NCBI GenBank assembly: GCA_023381615.1
Contig: JAMCQL010000066.1
Span: 1-64,000, forward strand
DNA length: 64,000 bases
Source of the DNA: Bacteroidota bacterium
GTDB taxonomy: Bacteria > Bacteroidota > Ignavibacteria > Kryptoniales > JAKASW01
Direction of reading: 5' to 3'
In this document: piece by piece, positions 37,412 through 48,700 of the stretch
Layout: every line of letters begins with the position of its first letter
Numbering within the stretch: position 1 is the stretch's first letter
Notes under the pieces: generated by a model
Seen by the model: only the letters and a program-made list of their open reading frames with translations
What the model was told of the DNA's origin: nothing
Database searches by the model: none
Made by a program: the position numbers and the translations under genes

Positions 37412-38632
37412 TTATTTAATCAATACCATTTTCATGATTGCAGTGTTGTTTCCGGCAATGAGTCGGTAGAAATATACACCACTCGGCAATTTGCTCGCAT
37501 CAAATGTCACGACATAACTTCCCCCATTCATCCGTTCATTCACCAACGTAGCCACTTCCCTGCCGAGGACATCGTATACCTTCAAACTCACAAACCCAAA
37601 GCTCGCAACTCGAAACTTTATTGTTGTTGTCGGATTAAACGGATTTGGATAATTTTGAGAAAGATCGAAATCGTTTGGAGTGGCGGGTGCTTGTGAAACG
37701 GGAGTCAGCGGCCATGCTGACGAGTACTCGTCCCAGACAAACGGTGAATCAATCTGAGCATACTCCCAAAGGCTGACGCCAGCGTAGTGATACATCTGCT
37801 GCGATAAGTTGCAAAAACTGCTAATGTCGCCCCGCTGTATGTTATTTCCGTAACCGAAGTATTCTCCTTGCCCAATCGGCATAATCGGTTTGTCCGCCGC
37901 ACTGTCTCCCTGGCTGACCCAGGTTTGTGTAAACGAGGCGAACTGGCCATTCATGAGACCAAGTTCATTTTGCGGGGTTGTAGGTCTTGCCGCCCAATAT
38001 GTCTGTGGCATGTTGACCTGGACGCCACTAAGAAATGTTGTCCACGGAAATGTGTTGTGCCCAATAATACGCGCCCAAGATGTAAGGCCAAGAAAACTAT
38101 TCGGATGGTAGGCTCGAATGGTGTCAAGATACGCCTGTGCCGCGGCGACACGATTCGTTAATGTGTCATATTGTATTTCGGCATCAACGAGAAGTCCATC
38201 AATGTCTTTAACGCCGAGTATCATGTTCGCGACACCCGACTCCGACGTCCCCGCAACCCCCCAATGATTTGGAACTCCATAGACGTACTGAAATGCAAAT
38301 ATTTTTATTCCATTTTTATGAAAAATGCCGACAACGCTGTCCATGCCGCCGTATGTTTGCGCCCAATTGTAAAGCGCTTTACCGGATTTGTTGTAGTAGC
38401 TGTCGCCATCACCCATTTTTACGACGACCCACGTCACGCCTGTGCTTTTTAGTTTGTCGATCACCGGATTGAGGTTGCCGTTATTTGCAGCCCACAACAT
38501 CCAAATCCACATGCCCTTTGCTTGGATTGGAAGGGAATCCTGAGCATAAACCTGCCCACCGCTTGATTGTACGAATGGAAAGGACGCCACGATCACCGTG
38601 GCGGTTAAAATGTGAAAAAATTTGTTTCTCAT
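37412..38632 (-). CDS. Secreted TIM-barrel-like protein with T9SS sorting domain
   Basis: Protein of 406 residues: signal peptide (to about 31), a domain of about 275 residues opening AKGMWIWMLWAANNGNLNPVIDKL with VVKMGDGD, IKIFAFQYVYG, IDGLLVDAEIQYD and MPQTYWA, the strand order of a TIM-barrel glycosidase-like fold, and a C-terminal sorting domain (SQNYPNPFNPTTTIKFRV to SGVYFYRLIAG). ATG 38632 has GAGGAG upstream. No named GH family is assigned. Its tail is nearly identical in DNA to that of 39483-41930. Confidence 0.78.
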   Translation of the reverse strand: MRNKFFHILTATVIVASFPFVQSSGGQVYAQDSLPIQAKGMWIWMLWAANNGNLNPVIDKLKSTGVTWVVVKMGDGDSYYNKSGKALYNWAQTYGGMDSVVGIFHKNGIKIFAFQYVYGVPNHWGVAGTSESGVANMILGVKDIDGLLVDAEIQYDTLTNRVAAAQAYLDTIRAYHPNSFLGLTSWARIIGHNTFPWTTFLSGVQVNMPQTYWAARPTTPQNELGLMNGQFASFTQTWVSQGDSAADKPIMPIGQGEYFGYGNNIQRGDISSFCNLSQQMYHYAGVSLWEYAQIDSPFVWDEYSSAWPLTPVSQAPATPNDFDLSQNYPNPFNPTTTIKFRVASFGFVSLKVYDVLGREVATLVNERMNGGSYVVTFDASKLPSGVYFYRLIAGNNTAIMKMVLIK

Positions 38633-38651
38633 CACCGCGGCTCCTCTTTGT

Positions 38652-39284
38652 TTACCTATTGATCTGGAATGAAGTTACCAGCTTGTTAAACTGCTGTACC
38701 ATGACGTTCGATGTATCCCTGAGTGATGATAGGAGCCGGGCTTTGATTTGGCCGGCGGTCAATTGTTTCCCATCAACGTGTTCTCCAGGTTTACCCGCGG
38801 TCACATTTTTTGAAAGCGAGATAATATAGTAGTTACTCGATTCACGTGCATAGCAGTTTACTACGCATTCCCAGGTTCCCATGCCCGCATAGACGGTCCA
38901 ATATTGACGGGTAAATTTCACCGGACCTGATTCAATCGTATCGATATAAACATTGTTCTTCAGTAGACGGCGAGCTCTCGGACTATCGAGGTACAGTCTT
39001 CCTCCATAGCTCCCGGGTAAATCGACAAACAGCCTGCTCGATACCGAAATCCGCGCGACCGGTGAAACGCGAGATCCCTCATTTGTGGTATTGAGTATCA
39101 TCCTGTAGCTCGAGCTGTCCACTTTTTCCACTTTGCCTATTTCCGGAAACGAAATACCGAGAACGTCATCCTTAATGACCTTACTCTGGCTCGATTTGTA
39201 CGACTCGGCTTCCTGAGAATATGTGATACAGCTTATCGCAAGGATGAAGATAAAAGAGTTAGCTAATCTGAATGTATTGCGCAT
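38652..39284 (-). CDS. Secreted protein of unknown function
   Basis: Protein of 210 residues with a signal peptide (ANSFIFILAISCITYSQ). The body contains VIKDDVLGISFPEIGKVEKVDSSSYRM and YYIISLSKNVTAGKPGEHVDG. I recognise no family. GGAGG precedes the ATG. It lies between the TIM-barrel-like T9SS protein and the GHL10 protein gene on the same strand and may belong to their operon. Confidence 0.7.
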   Translation of the reverse strand: MRNTFRLANSFIFILAISCITYSQEAESYKSSQSKVIKDDVLGISFPEIGKVEKVDSSSYRMILNTTNEGSRVSPVARISVSSRLFVDLPGSYGGRLYLDSPRARRLLKNNVYIDTIESGPVKFTRQYWTVYAGMGTWECVVNCYARESSNYYIISLSKNVTAGKPGEHVDGKQLTAGQIKARLLSSLRDTSNVMVQQFNKLVTSFQINR

Positions 39285-39414
39285 GTGATTCCTCCTTTCG
39301 ATTTTTTGGTTAATGTTAACCTAAGAACGAAATCCCGTTTCATCAAGACTGACAAGAAACAGCACTCCGCTGCTTGAGATGCCCAGTCTTTTGGAATGAA
39401 AGAAGAGTAGCTAA

Positions 39415-39475
39415 TGTGCGACTCACTTATCACGTAAACCTCGATGTTTCGGAAACCGACATAAGTGAGTCGCAC
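39415..39475. repeat. Inverted repeat, copy 2 (shared with 1291-1352)
   Basis: Arms gtgcgactcacttat (39416-39430) and ataagtgagtcgcac (39461-39475) are perfect inverted copies around a 30-base loop, eight bases after the stop of the gene at 39483-41930. The arms match those of 1291-1352; the loops differ. Both copies stand right behind a gene with a T9SS tail. Confidence 0.75.
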
Positions 39476-39482
39476 TTTGTCG

Positions 39483-41930
39483 TTATTTTACAAGTACCAT
39501 GCTCTTCGTGCTCATAAATCCATTGACTGCCAGCCTGTAGAAATACACACCACTCGGCAATTTACTTCCATCAAATGTCACGCTGTAGCTTCCTGCGTTT
39601 CGCTGCTCGTTCACTAACGTAGCCACTTCCCTGCCGAGAACATCGTATACCTTCAAACTCACAAACCCAGAGCTCGCAACTCGAAACTTTATTGTTGTTG
39701 TCGGATTAAACGGGTTCGGGTAATTTTGCAGTAGACCAAATTGCGTCGGGGTTTCACCGGTCGAGGCAACCCATGTAGGCGCAGCCGTCCTAAACCTCCA
39801 GGCACTCGACCATAAGCTGAATCCGTAAGGGTTTCCCGAGCTTACCCTCCAATTGTAAATTGTATAGGCGCTCAGAGAATCAACCATCGTGAGAGAAGTG
39901 TCGGGAGAAGCTATTGTGGTGTCAACCACGAGTGAACTGAAGTCCACCGATTTTGACAGTTGCAATCTGTACTTTGCGGTGATATTTGTCGGGTGCCATG
40001 TAAACACAGGGAGCAAAGGTGCATTCGTAAGAAGGTTAGCTGGACCAGCAAGAAGAGGGGCAATCGGGAAACCAGTTGTAAACGAGCACGCATCGGAATA
40101 ACCGCTCCTGCCGCCCGCGTTCCCTGCCGATAATCTCCAAAAATATTTTTGCCGCCCATTCATTCCTGTTACTGCAAATGAAGTATCGGTAATACCCGTC
40201 AGATTCACGAGAAGATTTTGAGAAAAAGTGGAGTCTGCAGAAACCTGCAGGGAATAAGATGCCGTGAGCGGCGGAGATTGCCACTGCAAGACGGTCGTAT
40301 CTCGAGCATTCATGAAATTGTTAGAAGGAGAAGCCAGCAAAGGAACCGACGGTGAATAGACAGGAATGACCTTGCCCCTCTGACTTTCATTCCAATTCCT
40401 GTCCAAAGCGGTAACTGTATAATAATACGGACCGCTGCCCGAAGGGATCACAGGATTGCTGCTCGCAACTCCAACTACTGACAAAATATTTTGTGCACTT
40501 TCAATGTCTGCAGAAGAGATACCCGTCGAAGATCCCGCTTGCGGGAAATGATTAAACCTGTAGACAACATAACGGGAGGCGGTGTCTCCATCCGAAGCGG
40601 TAACTGGTACATCCCAATAGAGCTGGGGAGGAGCCGAAGCAATCTGTTGGTATCGCAAGTTTTGCGGCGCATTCGGCGGAATCACATCTTTCCATCCCAT
40701 GCTTGGTACGAGTGCGGGATACCTGTAATAGTACTGCCGCAGTGAATCAGAAAAGTTTCCTAAATTACTAGTGAGACTTGTCGTGTTGAAAAAAATCGAT
40801 CCTTGGACATCAGGATTGGACCTATTTTGAATCAATTGTCTTTCCATTTCACCGCTAGTCCAGTTTGGAATCCGGTAGGCGGCCTGCCCAATATAGATAT
40901 GTCTCCCGTTCGCCGCAGCGGAATCTGCCCACCATGGCATGAGCTTAGCGTAATCCTGCCCGCCGCCGTTCGGCCAGTACAACTGCGGCGCGAGGTAATC
41001 AACTGTCTTTCGCTGGAGCCATGTCATGGCGTCGGCGTACAGGACGCTGTAGGCATCCAAACCGGATGTACCCGACGGCACGCCGCTTTTCCATATTCCG
41101 AATGGGGAGATGCCGAATTTAACCCATGGCTTCACAGCCTGAATGCTGTCGTGAACTTCTTTCACAAAAAGATTTACATTGTCCCGCCTCCAGTCACCGA
41201 TGTCGGTGAAGCCGCGATTGTAAAGCCTGAAAGCAGCTGTATCCTGTGTTGTGATTCCTTCATAAGGATAGAAGTAATCGTCAAAATGAACGCCGTCAAT
41301 ATCGTAGCGACGAACGACATCCATGATCACGGATGTAATGTAATCTCTGACTTGAGGAAGACCGGGATTGAGTATTTTCAATTTTCCAAATTTCAGAATC
41401 CAATCAGGGTGTCTGACTGTGACATGCGTTGAATCGGGCACGTCGTACACCTGAGATGTATCTCTAAGCGCTCGATAAGGATTGAACCATGCATGAAGCT
41501 CCATCCCCCGTTTGTGTGCTTCCTGAATTGCAAACTGGAGCGGATCATAAAAAGGAATGGGTGGCTGCCCTTGCTTTCCGGTAAGCCAATACGACCAGGG
41601 CTCAATGCTCGATTGGTAGAGTGCGTCGCACTCAGGACGTATCTGGAAAAACACGGCGTTGATCCCCATCGACTTTAACTGGTCGAGAATGCTTATGAGT
41701 TGTGCCTGCTGCTGAGATGATGGCAGCCCAGGTTGAGAAGGCCAGTCGATATTTACCACGGTTGCGATCCATGCACCACGCAATTCACGCTTGGGCGGAG
41801 CTAAACCGAAAATCAGATCCTGTGATGTTCGGCTTCCGAATCGTTCTGTTCGGGAATTTGAAAGCTGCGCTGAAGAAACACCTGTGAAGGAAGTTTCGAC
41901 GAAAAGCAAGACAAGTAATAAGTATCTCAT
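39483..41930 (-). CDS. GHL10-type glycosyl hydrolase-like protein with T9SS domain
   Basis: Protein of 815 residues: signal peptide (MRYLLLVLLFVETSFTGVSSAQ), a GHL10/DUF187 domain (about 45-375; ELRGAWIATVVNIDWPS, INAVFFQIRPECDALYQSS, HAWFNPYRAL, YDIDGVHFDDYFYPY), then fibronectin-like domains (about 415-715) and a sorting domain (QNYPNPFNPTTTIKFRV). ATG 41930 has GGAG upstream. This family includes lipoprotein and surface glycosidases acting on peptidoglycan or other glycans. Substrate unknown. Confidence 0.88.
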   Translation of the reverse strand: MRYLLLVLLFVETSFTGVSSAQLSNSRTERFGSRTSQDLIFGLAPPKRELRGAWIATVVNIDWPSQPGLPSSQQQAQLISILDQLKSMGINAVFFQIRPECDALYQSSIEPWSYWLTGKQGQPPIPFYDPLQFAIQEAHKRGMELHAWFNPYRALRDTSQVYDVPDSTHVTVRHPDWILKFGKLKILNPGLPQVRDYITSVIMDVVRRYDIDGVHFDDYFYPYEGITTQDTAAFRLYNRGFTDIGDWRRDNVNLFVKEVHDSIQAVKPWVKFGISPFGIWKSGVPSGTSGLDAYSVLYADAMTWLQRKTVDYLAPQLYWPNGGGQDYAKLMPWWADSAAANGRHIYIGQAAYRIPNWTSGEMERQLIQNRSNPDVQGSIFFNTTSLTSNLGNFSDSLRQYYYRYPALVPSMGWKDVIPPNAPQNLRYQQIASAPPQLYWDVPVTASDGDTASRYVVYRFNHFPQAGSSTGISSADIESAQNILSVVGVASSNPVIPSGSGPYYYTVTALDRNWNESQRGKVIPVYSPSVPLLASPSNNFMNARDTTVLQWQSPPLTASYSLQVSADSTFSQNLLVNLTGITDTSFAVTGMNGRQKYFWRLSAGNAGGRSGYSDACSFTTGFPIAPLLAGPANLLTNAPLLPVFTWHPTNITAKYRLQLSKSVDFSSLVVDTTIASPDTSLTMVDSLSAYTIYNWRVSSGNPYGFSLWSSAWRFRTAAPTWVASTGETPTQFGLLQNYPNPFNPTTTIKFRVASSGFVSLKVYDVLGREVATLVNEQRNAGSYSVTFDGSKLPSGVYFYRLAVNGFMSTKSMVLVK

Positions 41931-41982
41931 CTTTTGATCTCCATACTTCCCTCTTCTTTCATGAGTGCAAATTGCAACCGAT

Positions 41983-43197
41983 TTATTGTAACCCATAATA
42001 TGGAGCACCTTGCTTCCTTGCCACAATCTTGAGAAGCTCACCAGACAAGGTTGCGGCATAAAGATCAGTTCCAATCCAGGCGAATGATCTGCATGGCGAA
42101 TTCAAGACACCGCTCGTCACATACAATGAGTAGGGTTTCTCGACGAATCCGCCGGGGTGAACAACTATCAAATAATCTGAAGAGTCTGTGCCAGTGTACA
42201 TATTTCCGTCAGCAGAGAATGTTATTGCGTAAATGTTGCTTCCGCCGGCAGGATCGCTGGAGATATCGAAATAAACCTCCGGAGTCCCAAGTGAATCATT
42301 CACAACAGGCGCTCTAAAAACTTGGCTTGGAGCCGTTCCGACATTTGCCGCGAAATAGAGGTATCCATTGTAGTATCTGACGGATCGAACGTTTCCGGAG
42401 AAGGGAAACCCTTTGATGCTTGCACTGGGCGTTATTCTGTAAATATACTGGCTGTTTCCTCCAACCCAGAGGTTTTGGTTCGGATCAAAGTCCATGTCAA
42501 GAAACAAGCCTGAAGAAATGGTGACCCAGATTTGGGCATTACTGCCGCCGCCGGGAGCGAATCTATAGATCGCCCTATTTCCTCTGACCCCATAAAGATA
42601 TCCTCCGCTGCCGAACTTCATCCCGTTCCAGCCAATCGCTCCAGATGTTGCGGGAGCGTACTGACTTATCCCCGCGGATGTTGTCCTAAAGATCCCCCTG
42701 TCGACACCGTTTGAAGAAATCGCCGTGTATAATGCTGAATCGGGCCCTTCACAGACGGCATAAGCAACTTGAGGAGACTTGAGGTTGCCGAACTGAGAGA
42801 TGCCAGCTACAAGTTTGTATACAACAATTGGGCTGTAGAGCAAAGCGCCATTCACGGTAACTCTGACGGCTATACTGTCCCCGGGTGTCGCAGGCGCCTT
42901 TATTATAATTCTATTTGCGTTTCCGCTAACAATAGGGACAATGGTTGAATTGAAGAAAACCAGTTCCTGCTGGACATCGGAGGAGAAATTCTTACCGTAG
43001 ATCGTAACCGTATCGATTCCGGCGAGTGCGCTTCCGGAAGGAGAGAGGCTATCGACAACAGGGTTCGGCAGGTACTGCTGGCTTGGATCGTAGAGACTCG
43101 GCGTCGTCTGCGGCTTGCAGCCATTCACATTCAAGGAAATGACGGCAAACAATAAAACAGCGGACAACTCAACAGCGGTTTCAAAAATCCTTTTCAT
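41983..43197 (-). CDS. TIG-domain/propeller lipoprotein (set A)
   Basis: Protein of 404 residues with lipoprotein signal (SAVLLFAVISLNVNGC), an IPT/TIG domain (about 45-125; PVVDSLSPSGSALAGIDTVTIYGKNFS) and a six-to-seven-bladed propeller-like region with repeats such as GSGGYLYGVRGNRAIYRFAPGG and DPNQNLWVGGNSQYIYRI. It is a full-length paralogue of the product of 52451-53689. GAGGAAAG precedes ATG 43197. Both paralogues follow a TonB receptor and a large secreted protein, so they probably belong to the surface part of an uptake complex, by analogy with SusE/F. Confidence 0.8.
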   Translation of the reverse strand: MKRIFETAVELSAVLLFAVISLNVNGCKPQTTPSLYDPSQQYLPNPVVDSLSPSGSALAGIDTVTIYGKNFSSDVQQELVFFNSTIVPIVSGNANRIIIKAPATPGDSIAVRVTVNGALLYSPIVVYKLVAGISQFGNLKSPQVAYAVCEGPDSALYTAISSNGVDRGIFRTTSAGISQYAPATSGAIGWNGMKFGSGGYLYGVRGNRAIYRFAPGGGSNAQIWVTISSGLFLDMDFDPNQNLWVGGNSQYIYRITPSASIKGFPFSGNVRSVRYYNGYLYFAANVGTAPSQVFRAPVVNDSLGTPEVYFDISSDPAGGSNIYAITFSADGNMYTGTDSSDYLIVVHPGGFVEKPYSLYVTSGVLNSPCRSFAWIGTDLYAATLSGELLKIVARKQGAPYYGLQ

Positions 43198-43278
43198 GTT
43201 GCTTTCCTCAATGCATTTGGATTTGGTGCAAAGGAGATAACGGCAGTTCCTCCCGGCAACAACGGCAAAGTTGATCTA

Positions 43279-45444
43279 TCATCGAATGATTATGCATTTC
43301 TGGAACGCCGTATCACCTTTCCGGTATTTGAGCTGGCCAGTCGTCGGGTCGGTGTAATCCTGCGTCACCGTGAAATGGACTATGTACACGCCGCTCACGA
43401 CGACCTGACCTGAGGAAGTGTTTGATAGCCAGGTTTCATCTCCGCTTCCGTTGTCGTGGATAATTGTCTTGATCAAATTCCCATTCTCAGTGTAAATCCG
43501 GATGATGCAGTGGCCTGGAATGTTTAGAAACATGATCTTGTCAGATTCTCCTGGGAATTGCAGTTGCGCGGATCTGATGTTGTACGGGTTGGGTACAATC
43601 CTGATGTCCGAAAGACTTCCACCAGCCTGTCGTCGGAGATATGCGGCTATGTTGGTTTTTGTGTAGAATCTGCTGCTCAGCAACGGCCCTGTCGGGTTTG
43701 GCAGGCCAGAAGTGTTGTTGCTTCCATCGCTGAAAGCTGAGATGTAATAATAGTATGAGAAACCTCTTTGAGCCGTAACATCGTCGAACTGAGTGGTGCC
43801 TGGAGGCAGCGTGGCAATTTCATCGAATGTTGTGTCAGGCGTGCCCACCGCACGAAAAATCTTGTAGCCGCCGAACCCAGGACTGCTTTCGGAAGGGCTA
43901 TGGCCCCAGGTGAGACTGATCCGGTCGCCACCTGAGGTGACATTGAATATCGGAGGTGGTTGCGGCGGTTCCGGAATATTATACCCAAGGTCATAATTTC
44001 GTACGGCTCGGCTGAAGGTCAGCATGATAGAATCCATTCCGGTGTATACCCAAGTATCCTTGTAAACATCCTTATCTGTGGTTGTTGATCCGTCCGGCAG
44101 TGTAAATGGACCCTTGTCACTTGAATTCTTATATGCCTGCCACCATCGTTTGCCTATTTGCCAGCACATCTGCCGACTTAACCCGCTGACCCCTACGGCA
44201 ATCACGATGTTAACACTGTCGCCCGGGTTGATATCCCACGGTCCATACGCCATCCACATTCCGGTTCCGCCGCCGTCACCATGGACTTTCCATGGATCTC
44301 TGAAGCTGGAGCTATATTGCTCGTAGAACCTCGCAGTGTCGTTGCCCATGCCCTTGTACGGAATGCCGCTCAATAGAGCGTAGCAGTCAGCCTGTCGTGG
44401 GGCTGTAGACGGTGACATGTCTCCGAGGCTCGGGTACGTATCTCCGGCATGCCAGCCCAGGACACATGGCTGGTCTACATCGTCTGTCTTATCGGCGGTC
44501 GTCTTATCTGCGTGAAGAGTCACAATGCCGGCGAATTGAGGAGAACACAACCTGCCGGTTCCGGCACCCGAAAAGGCACCATCCGGCGAGCCGATGTTGT
44601 CATACGAATTTTCATCTCTCTGTCCAGTCCACTCGAAACCGGCACGGAGCCATTCAGGGATGGGACTTGACTCGGTGAGACTTGAGAGCTCGTTTGCATG
44701 TTGGGCATAGTCTTCACCGCGTCTTGTTGTCCAACTATGCTTCCCATATTCCTGGTCGTAACCCATCTTATCCGCACCCTCACGGCAGACGCTGTAACGA
44801 TTCATAAAACCGAACCGGAATCCTTTGACAGGCACATTGAGCACCTTTTGGTTTGTGGAGTTGACGAAACCCGTATTCTTGAAAGTGTATTCTATGATGA
44901 AGTAGTTATCATGGTACTGCTGGCTGAAACCAAGGACGCGCCTGGTCATCGTGATACCCATCGAGGTATTCACCACGTCTGTGACAATTCGGTCTGCTAT
45001 CTGATTCGCATCGATACTGTCAACATCTCCACTGTATGGAGCGCTGACATTAACTCCGTCCACGTAAACCGTAGGGTTGGCAAATTTTGCCGTTTCCTTC
45101 AGCTCGGTCGGGAAGACCGAAACCCCGGCATAGGCCATGTTAATAGCAGCACAGTAGTTAGGCCACTTTTGTCCGGAAGAGTCGGTGAAATCCTGAGAAC
45201 CGATCCACGTCCTTTCGATGACGGCGTTGTCCTGGTAGAGATAATCCGACGGCCAGGTCAGTCCTTCGTAGTAGACGTTGTTCCAGGCTCTCTCCGCACC
45301 AATAGCAGTGAACTTGCTCTGAAGCGAACCAACCCGGATATATCGTGTCTCAGTTCCTGTCAACTGGGCCGACAACGGATGAGCGGCGAATAGCAAACAA
45401 ACTGCAGTAACAAGAGCAACTAAGCATTTGTGTGAGCGAAGCAT
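43279..45444 (-). CDS. Large secreted protein with T9SS-like tail (set A)
   Basis: Protein of 721 residues from ATG 45444: signal peptide (CLVALVTAVCLLFAAHPLSAQ), a long unique region (VGSLQSKFTAIGAERAWNNV to about 500), a fibronectin-like domain (ISLTWGHSPSESSPGFGGYKIFRA) and a C-terminal domain with IVPNPYNIRSAQ, GNLIKTIIHDNGSGDETW and SGVYIVHFTV, a variant T9SS-type tail. It is paralogous to 55050-57671. Longer in-frame starts (to 45666) exist and would read through the repeat at 45511-45590. I infer a surface-exposed partner of the TonB receptor encoded just upstream. Confidence 0.78.
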   Translation of the reverse strand: MLRSHKCLVALVTAVCLLFAAHPLSAQLTGTETRYIRVGSLQSKFTAIGAERAWNNVYYEGLTWPSDYLYQDNAVIERTWIGSQDFTDSSGQKWPNYCAAINMAYAGVSVFPTELKETAKFANPTVYVDGVNVSAPYSGDVDSIDANQIADRIVTDVVNTSMGITMTRRVLGFSQQYHDNYFIIEYTFKNTGFVNSTNQKVLNVPVKGFRFGFMNRYSVCREGADKMGYDQEYGKHSWTTRRGEDYAQHANELSSLTESSPIPEWLRAGFEWTGQRDENSYDNIGSPDGAFSGAGTGRLCSPQFAGIVTLHADKTTADKTDDVDQPCVLGWHAGDTYPSLGDMSPSTAPRQADCYALLSGIPYKGMGNDTARFYEQYSSSFRDPWKVHGDGGGTGMWMAYGPWDINPGDSVNIVIAVGVSGLSRQMCWQIGKRWWQAYKNSSDKGPFTLPDGSTTTDKDVYKDTWVYTGMDSIMLTFSRAVRNYDLGYNIPEPPQPPPIFNVTSGGDRISLTWGHSPSESSPGFGGYKIFRAVGTPDTTFDEIATLPPGTTQFDDVTAQRGFSYYYYISAFSDGSNNTSGLPNPTGPLLSSRFYTKTNIAAYLRRQAGGSLSDIRIVPNPYNIRSAQLQFPGESDKIMFLNIPGHCIIRIYTENGNLIKTIIHDNGSGDETWLSNTSSGQVVVSGVYIVHFTVTQDYTDPTTGQLKYRKGDTAFQKCIIIR

Positions 45445-45510
45445 TATTCCCCAAAATGCAATAGACCAAAAATGTTTGGGATCATATCTATCATGATTGT
45501 CTCTAACCAG

Positions 45511-45590
45511 CTCACCCCATCCTGACCTCTCCCTACAAGAGGAAGGAATTCCCGTTCCCTCTCCTTGTAGGAGAGGGCTAGGGTGAGGTG
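45511..45590. repeat. CTCACCC-type inverted repeat
   Basis: Arms ctcaccccatcctgacctct and its imperfect inverse agagggctagggtgag enclose ctacaagagg and ctccttgtag. It belongs to a widespread intergenic repeat style (reads PPHPSPL when translated). It lies between the set A receptor and the large secreted protein. Confidence 0.7.
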
Positions 45591-45726
45591 GATCAAAAAT
45601 GCACTGTACATTGTGGGCCTTCATCATGGCTTTTGTGACTCCCTGGATCTCCTTTGCTAATACCAATTTGGAAATCCCTTATGAATTTTTCCGGATTATA
45701 AGTCTTCCTTTTATCATGGCGTAAAA

Positions 45727-48700
45727 TCAAAAAGTAGCTCTGATGCCGAAACTGAAATGGCGAGGGTTAAGAAATGTCACAGATGCGTCATTCGGCATGT
45801 TTATGTATGATTTCGTCGCCATTCTCCTGTTATTTGCGGCGGTGATCGCCGGATCGTTGGTCGGGTTGGGTTGGAGCGGATCGTATGCCACGTCCGACGG
45901 ACGGTAATCACCAATCCGATCATTCCCTTTTTGAATCCCATCTTCCCATGGGAAGCGGAGTGAAGCTAAATAATCCTGGTAATCGTACGTATCCACGAAG
46001 CCCGCCTGATTGAGATATTTGAAGTTGAATACGTTCGTGATGTCCATGTAGACCTGCAAATCCATCCCGCGAACAGGGAATGCTCGGAGATCTTTCGCCA
46101 GTCTCATATCAACATTGTAATAATCAACCCACTGAACATTGCTTGCCACTCCCGGTGTATTAGTGGGATTGTAGGTAGTATGGGCCCCCGATTGCCAAGC
46201 GGCAAGGAGGCTGAGACTCCAGCCGCCAAGCGGGTTTATGCCCATCACGTTTGGACCAAATGTCTCCGGCGTGACGAGCTCAATGTTAGCCCTGGCATAC
46301 GGCTGAGGAACAGGCTTCGACTGCTGAGGGTTTAGCATAAGATAAGCCCGCTGCTTGTTTATGTCCTGGTAGTATTGAGTCACGCCGAAGTATCCCGATG
46401 TTACTACATCGTAAGTATAATTGATGAACCCCCTTATCCAACCTCCGGTGATCTTCGATAATGTCGCTTCGAAACCACGGATGTCCGCGTAGTTGTTGCT
46501 CGCCGCTTCACGGTAGTTAACCGAAGTGTTGATGTTCTGGTAGAGAATCCAGCCGGGTTGGTCAGATACATCCTTATAGTATGCCGCTAGATGCAAGAGG
46601 AATTCGTTGAAAACATTCTGCTCATAGCCAAGCTCATACGCAATTGTTTTCTCGTAGTTCATATCCGGATTACCCATGTAGTCCACCTGACCATTGGACT
46701 CTCGCTGAATCAGGAACCTGTACGATGACGATGGCTCGGAGACGAAGTGTCCGTAATTGAAATATAGTTTTGAGTTTTCTGTGATGGGATGCGAGATACC
46801 AAGCCGTGGACTGACATAGAGATCTGGAGTGGCCTTCTGCTGCGGAGCTTTTTGCTCAAGCCGATTCCCTTGTCCGGCGCTGAAGAGTGCACTGTAAGGA
46901 TCGAGATTATAGTAATCTGTATTGGGATTGGAATAATCGAGCCTGACCCCAAGGTTTGCGATGAAACCCTGAAACTCGAGTTTGTCTTGAGCATATCCCC
47001 CGAGTCGGTAAGGCGAAATGTGGTATACCAGACTCCTTGTCCATGTGGACATCGACGGGCTGTAGGTTCCAGAATTGATATTCAGGTCATCGTAATAGAA
47101 CTGGAAACCGGACTTAACTTGATTATACTGGCCCAACTGGCTGGTAATGCTGAATATCAGAGAGGTGGTCGAGTTTACGCTCTTGTCACGACCCAAGTTC
47201 ATCCATCCTCCCATGCTCATGACACCGTCGATGGCTCCCGTGCTGTAGCCCCAGTAACCATACGGTGACTCGTCAACGAAATACCCTGGCACCGGCTGGT
47301 ATATTTTTGATGTATCGCGAGTGGCTGTCTGAAATGTGTTGTACCGGCTTTGGTTGCGCTGGATTGATATGTCGTAGAAGGTTGTGGGGCTTAACACATG
47401 CGTTAGCGAAGCGCCGATCACGTACCGATAGACCGAGCTTGGGCTATACCGGCCTGGCATATACAAAGCGTTCATCCCGTCGGTGCTACTGAGGAGGTCG
47501 GCCACTTCAGACTGACTTCTCATCAGGTAACCAGTGGGCGCTGTTGTCCACTCATACGGGGAAACAGAATTGTTCTCTCCGTAGATACCCATTATGGTGA
47601 GCTTCATGTTTGGCGTGACATCAGAATTGAGTTTTAATTCTATGTGATTATCGGTGTATGCGTCGCGGGAAAGGGGAATTACGAACATATCCCTTTCAGC
47701 GAAATAGGAGAGGTAAAAGCGGAGATTGCCTAGTTGTTGTCCGACCAAAGGAACAGGTCCCCCGAAACCTGCATCGATAGTGTAATCTGGCTTGGTGATA
47801 TCGCCTGCCCGGCGTCGCTGCCACTCCCATAGCTTCTGAGCCTCTGTCGGGGTGAGATCATTCGCAGGATTATTGTCCTGGAGTGTCTTCTGGGCAATGG
47901 CATTCCAGCCCTGGAATGCGGGATAACTCTCCTGTGTGTATAGATCCCACGCCCCATTATTTGTACCGGTCCAGCAAACAGCGGGGTCGGTGAACGGGCG
48001 GTTATAATATGAATTCGGATCATAGGGGGATAGACCGAAATGCTTTTGCTGCGGTGGCCCATAACTGACATTTACTGTGGCGCCATAACGATTCCGATCT
48101 CCATCCTTTGTTATGACGTTTACAATACCGGAGCGAACGTTACCGTATTCAGCGCTGAAACCACCTGTCTGAACTTGAATCTCCCGCGCCGAGGACAAGC
48201 TGACTGCGGCATAAGGAATGTTCGACCGTTCATCGTTAAGTCTGAAGCCATCAACCACGTAGATAGTTTGGTTCGCACCTCCGCCACGCACGAGGATGCC
48301 GCTGCTTCCTTGTTGAATCCCGGCCTGCAAATCAAGAACAGCTGCTATGGTCTGAACCGGCATTGTCTCGACATTCTTTGTCTGAATATTAAATACACTG
48401 TTTGAGACATCTTTTGCCACCACCGGGCGCTGTGCAGTAATGACAATTTCTCCCGTGATCAGAGCCGTTGGACGCAGCTGTACGTTGATCGTGGAGGTCA
48501 GATCTATTTCAACTCTTGCACCTTCGACAATGGTCTTCTCATAACCCATCATGCTGAACCTGACCTTATATGTGCCTGGTGGGACGTTCAGAATTGCGTA
48601 TGAGCCATCGATACCCGTAGATGCTCCAATCGATGTCCCTTCGACCATGACGGTCACCCCAGGCAGCGGTTGGCCGCTCTCTGCATCGGTTACTTTACCC

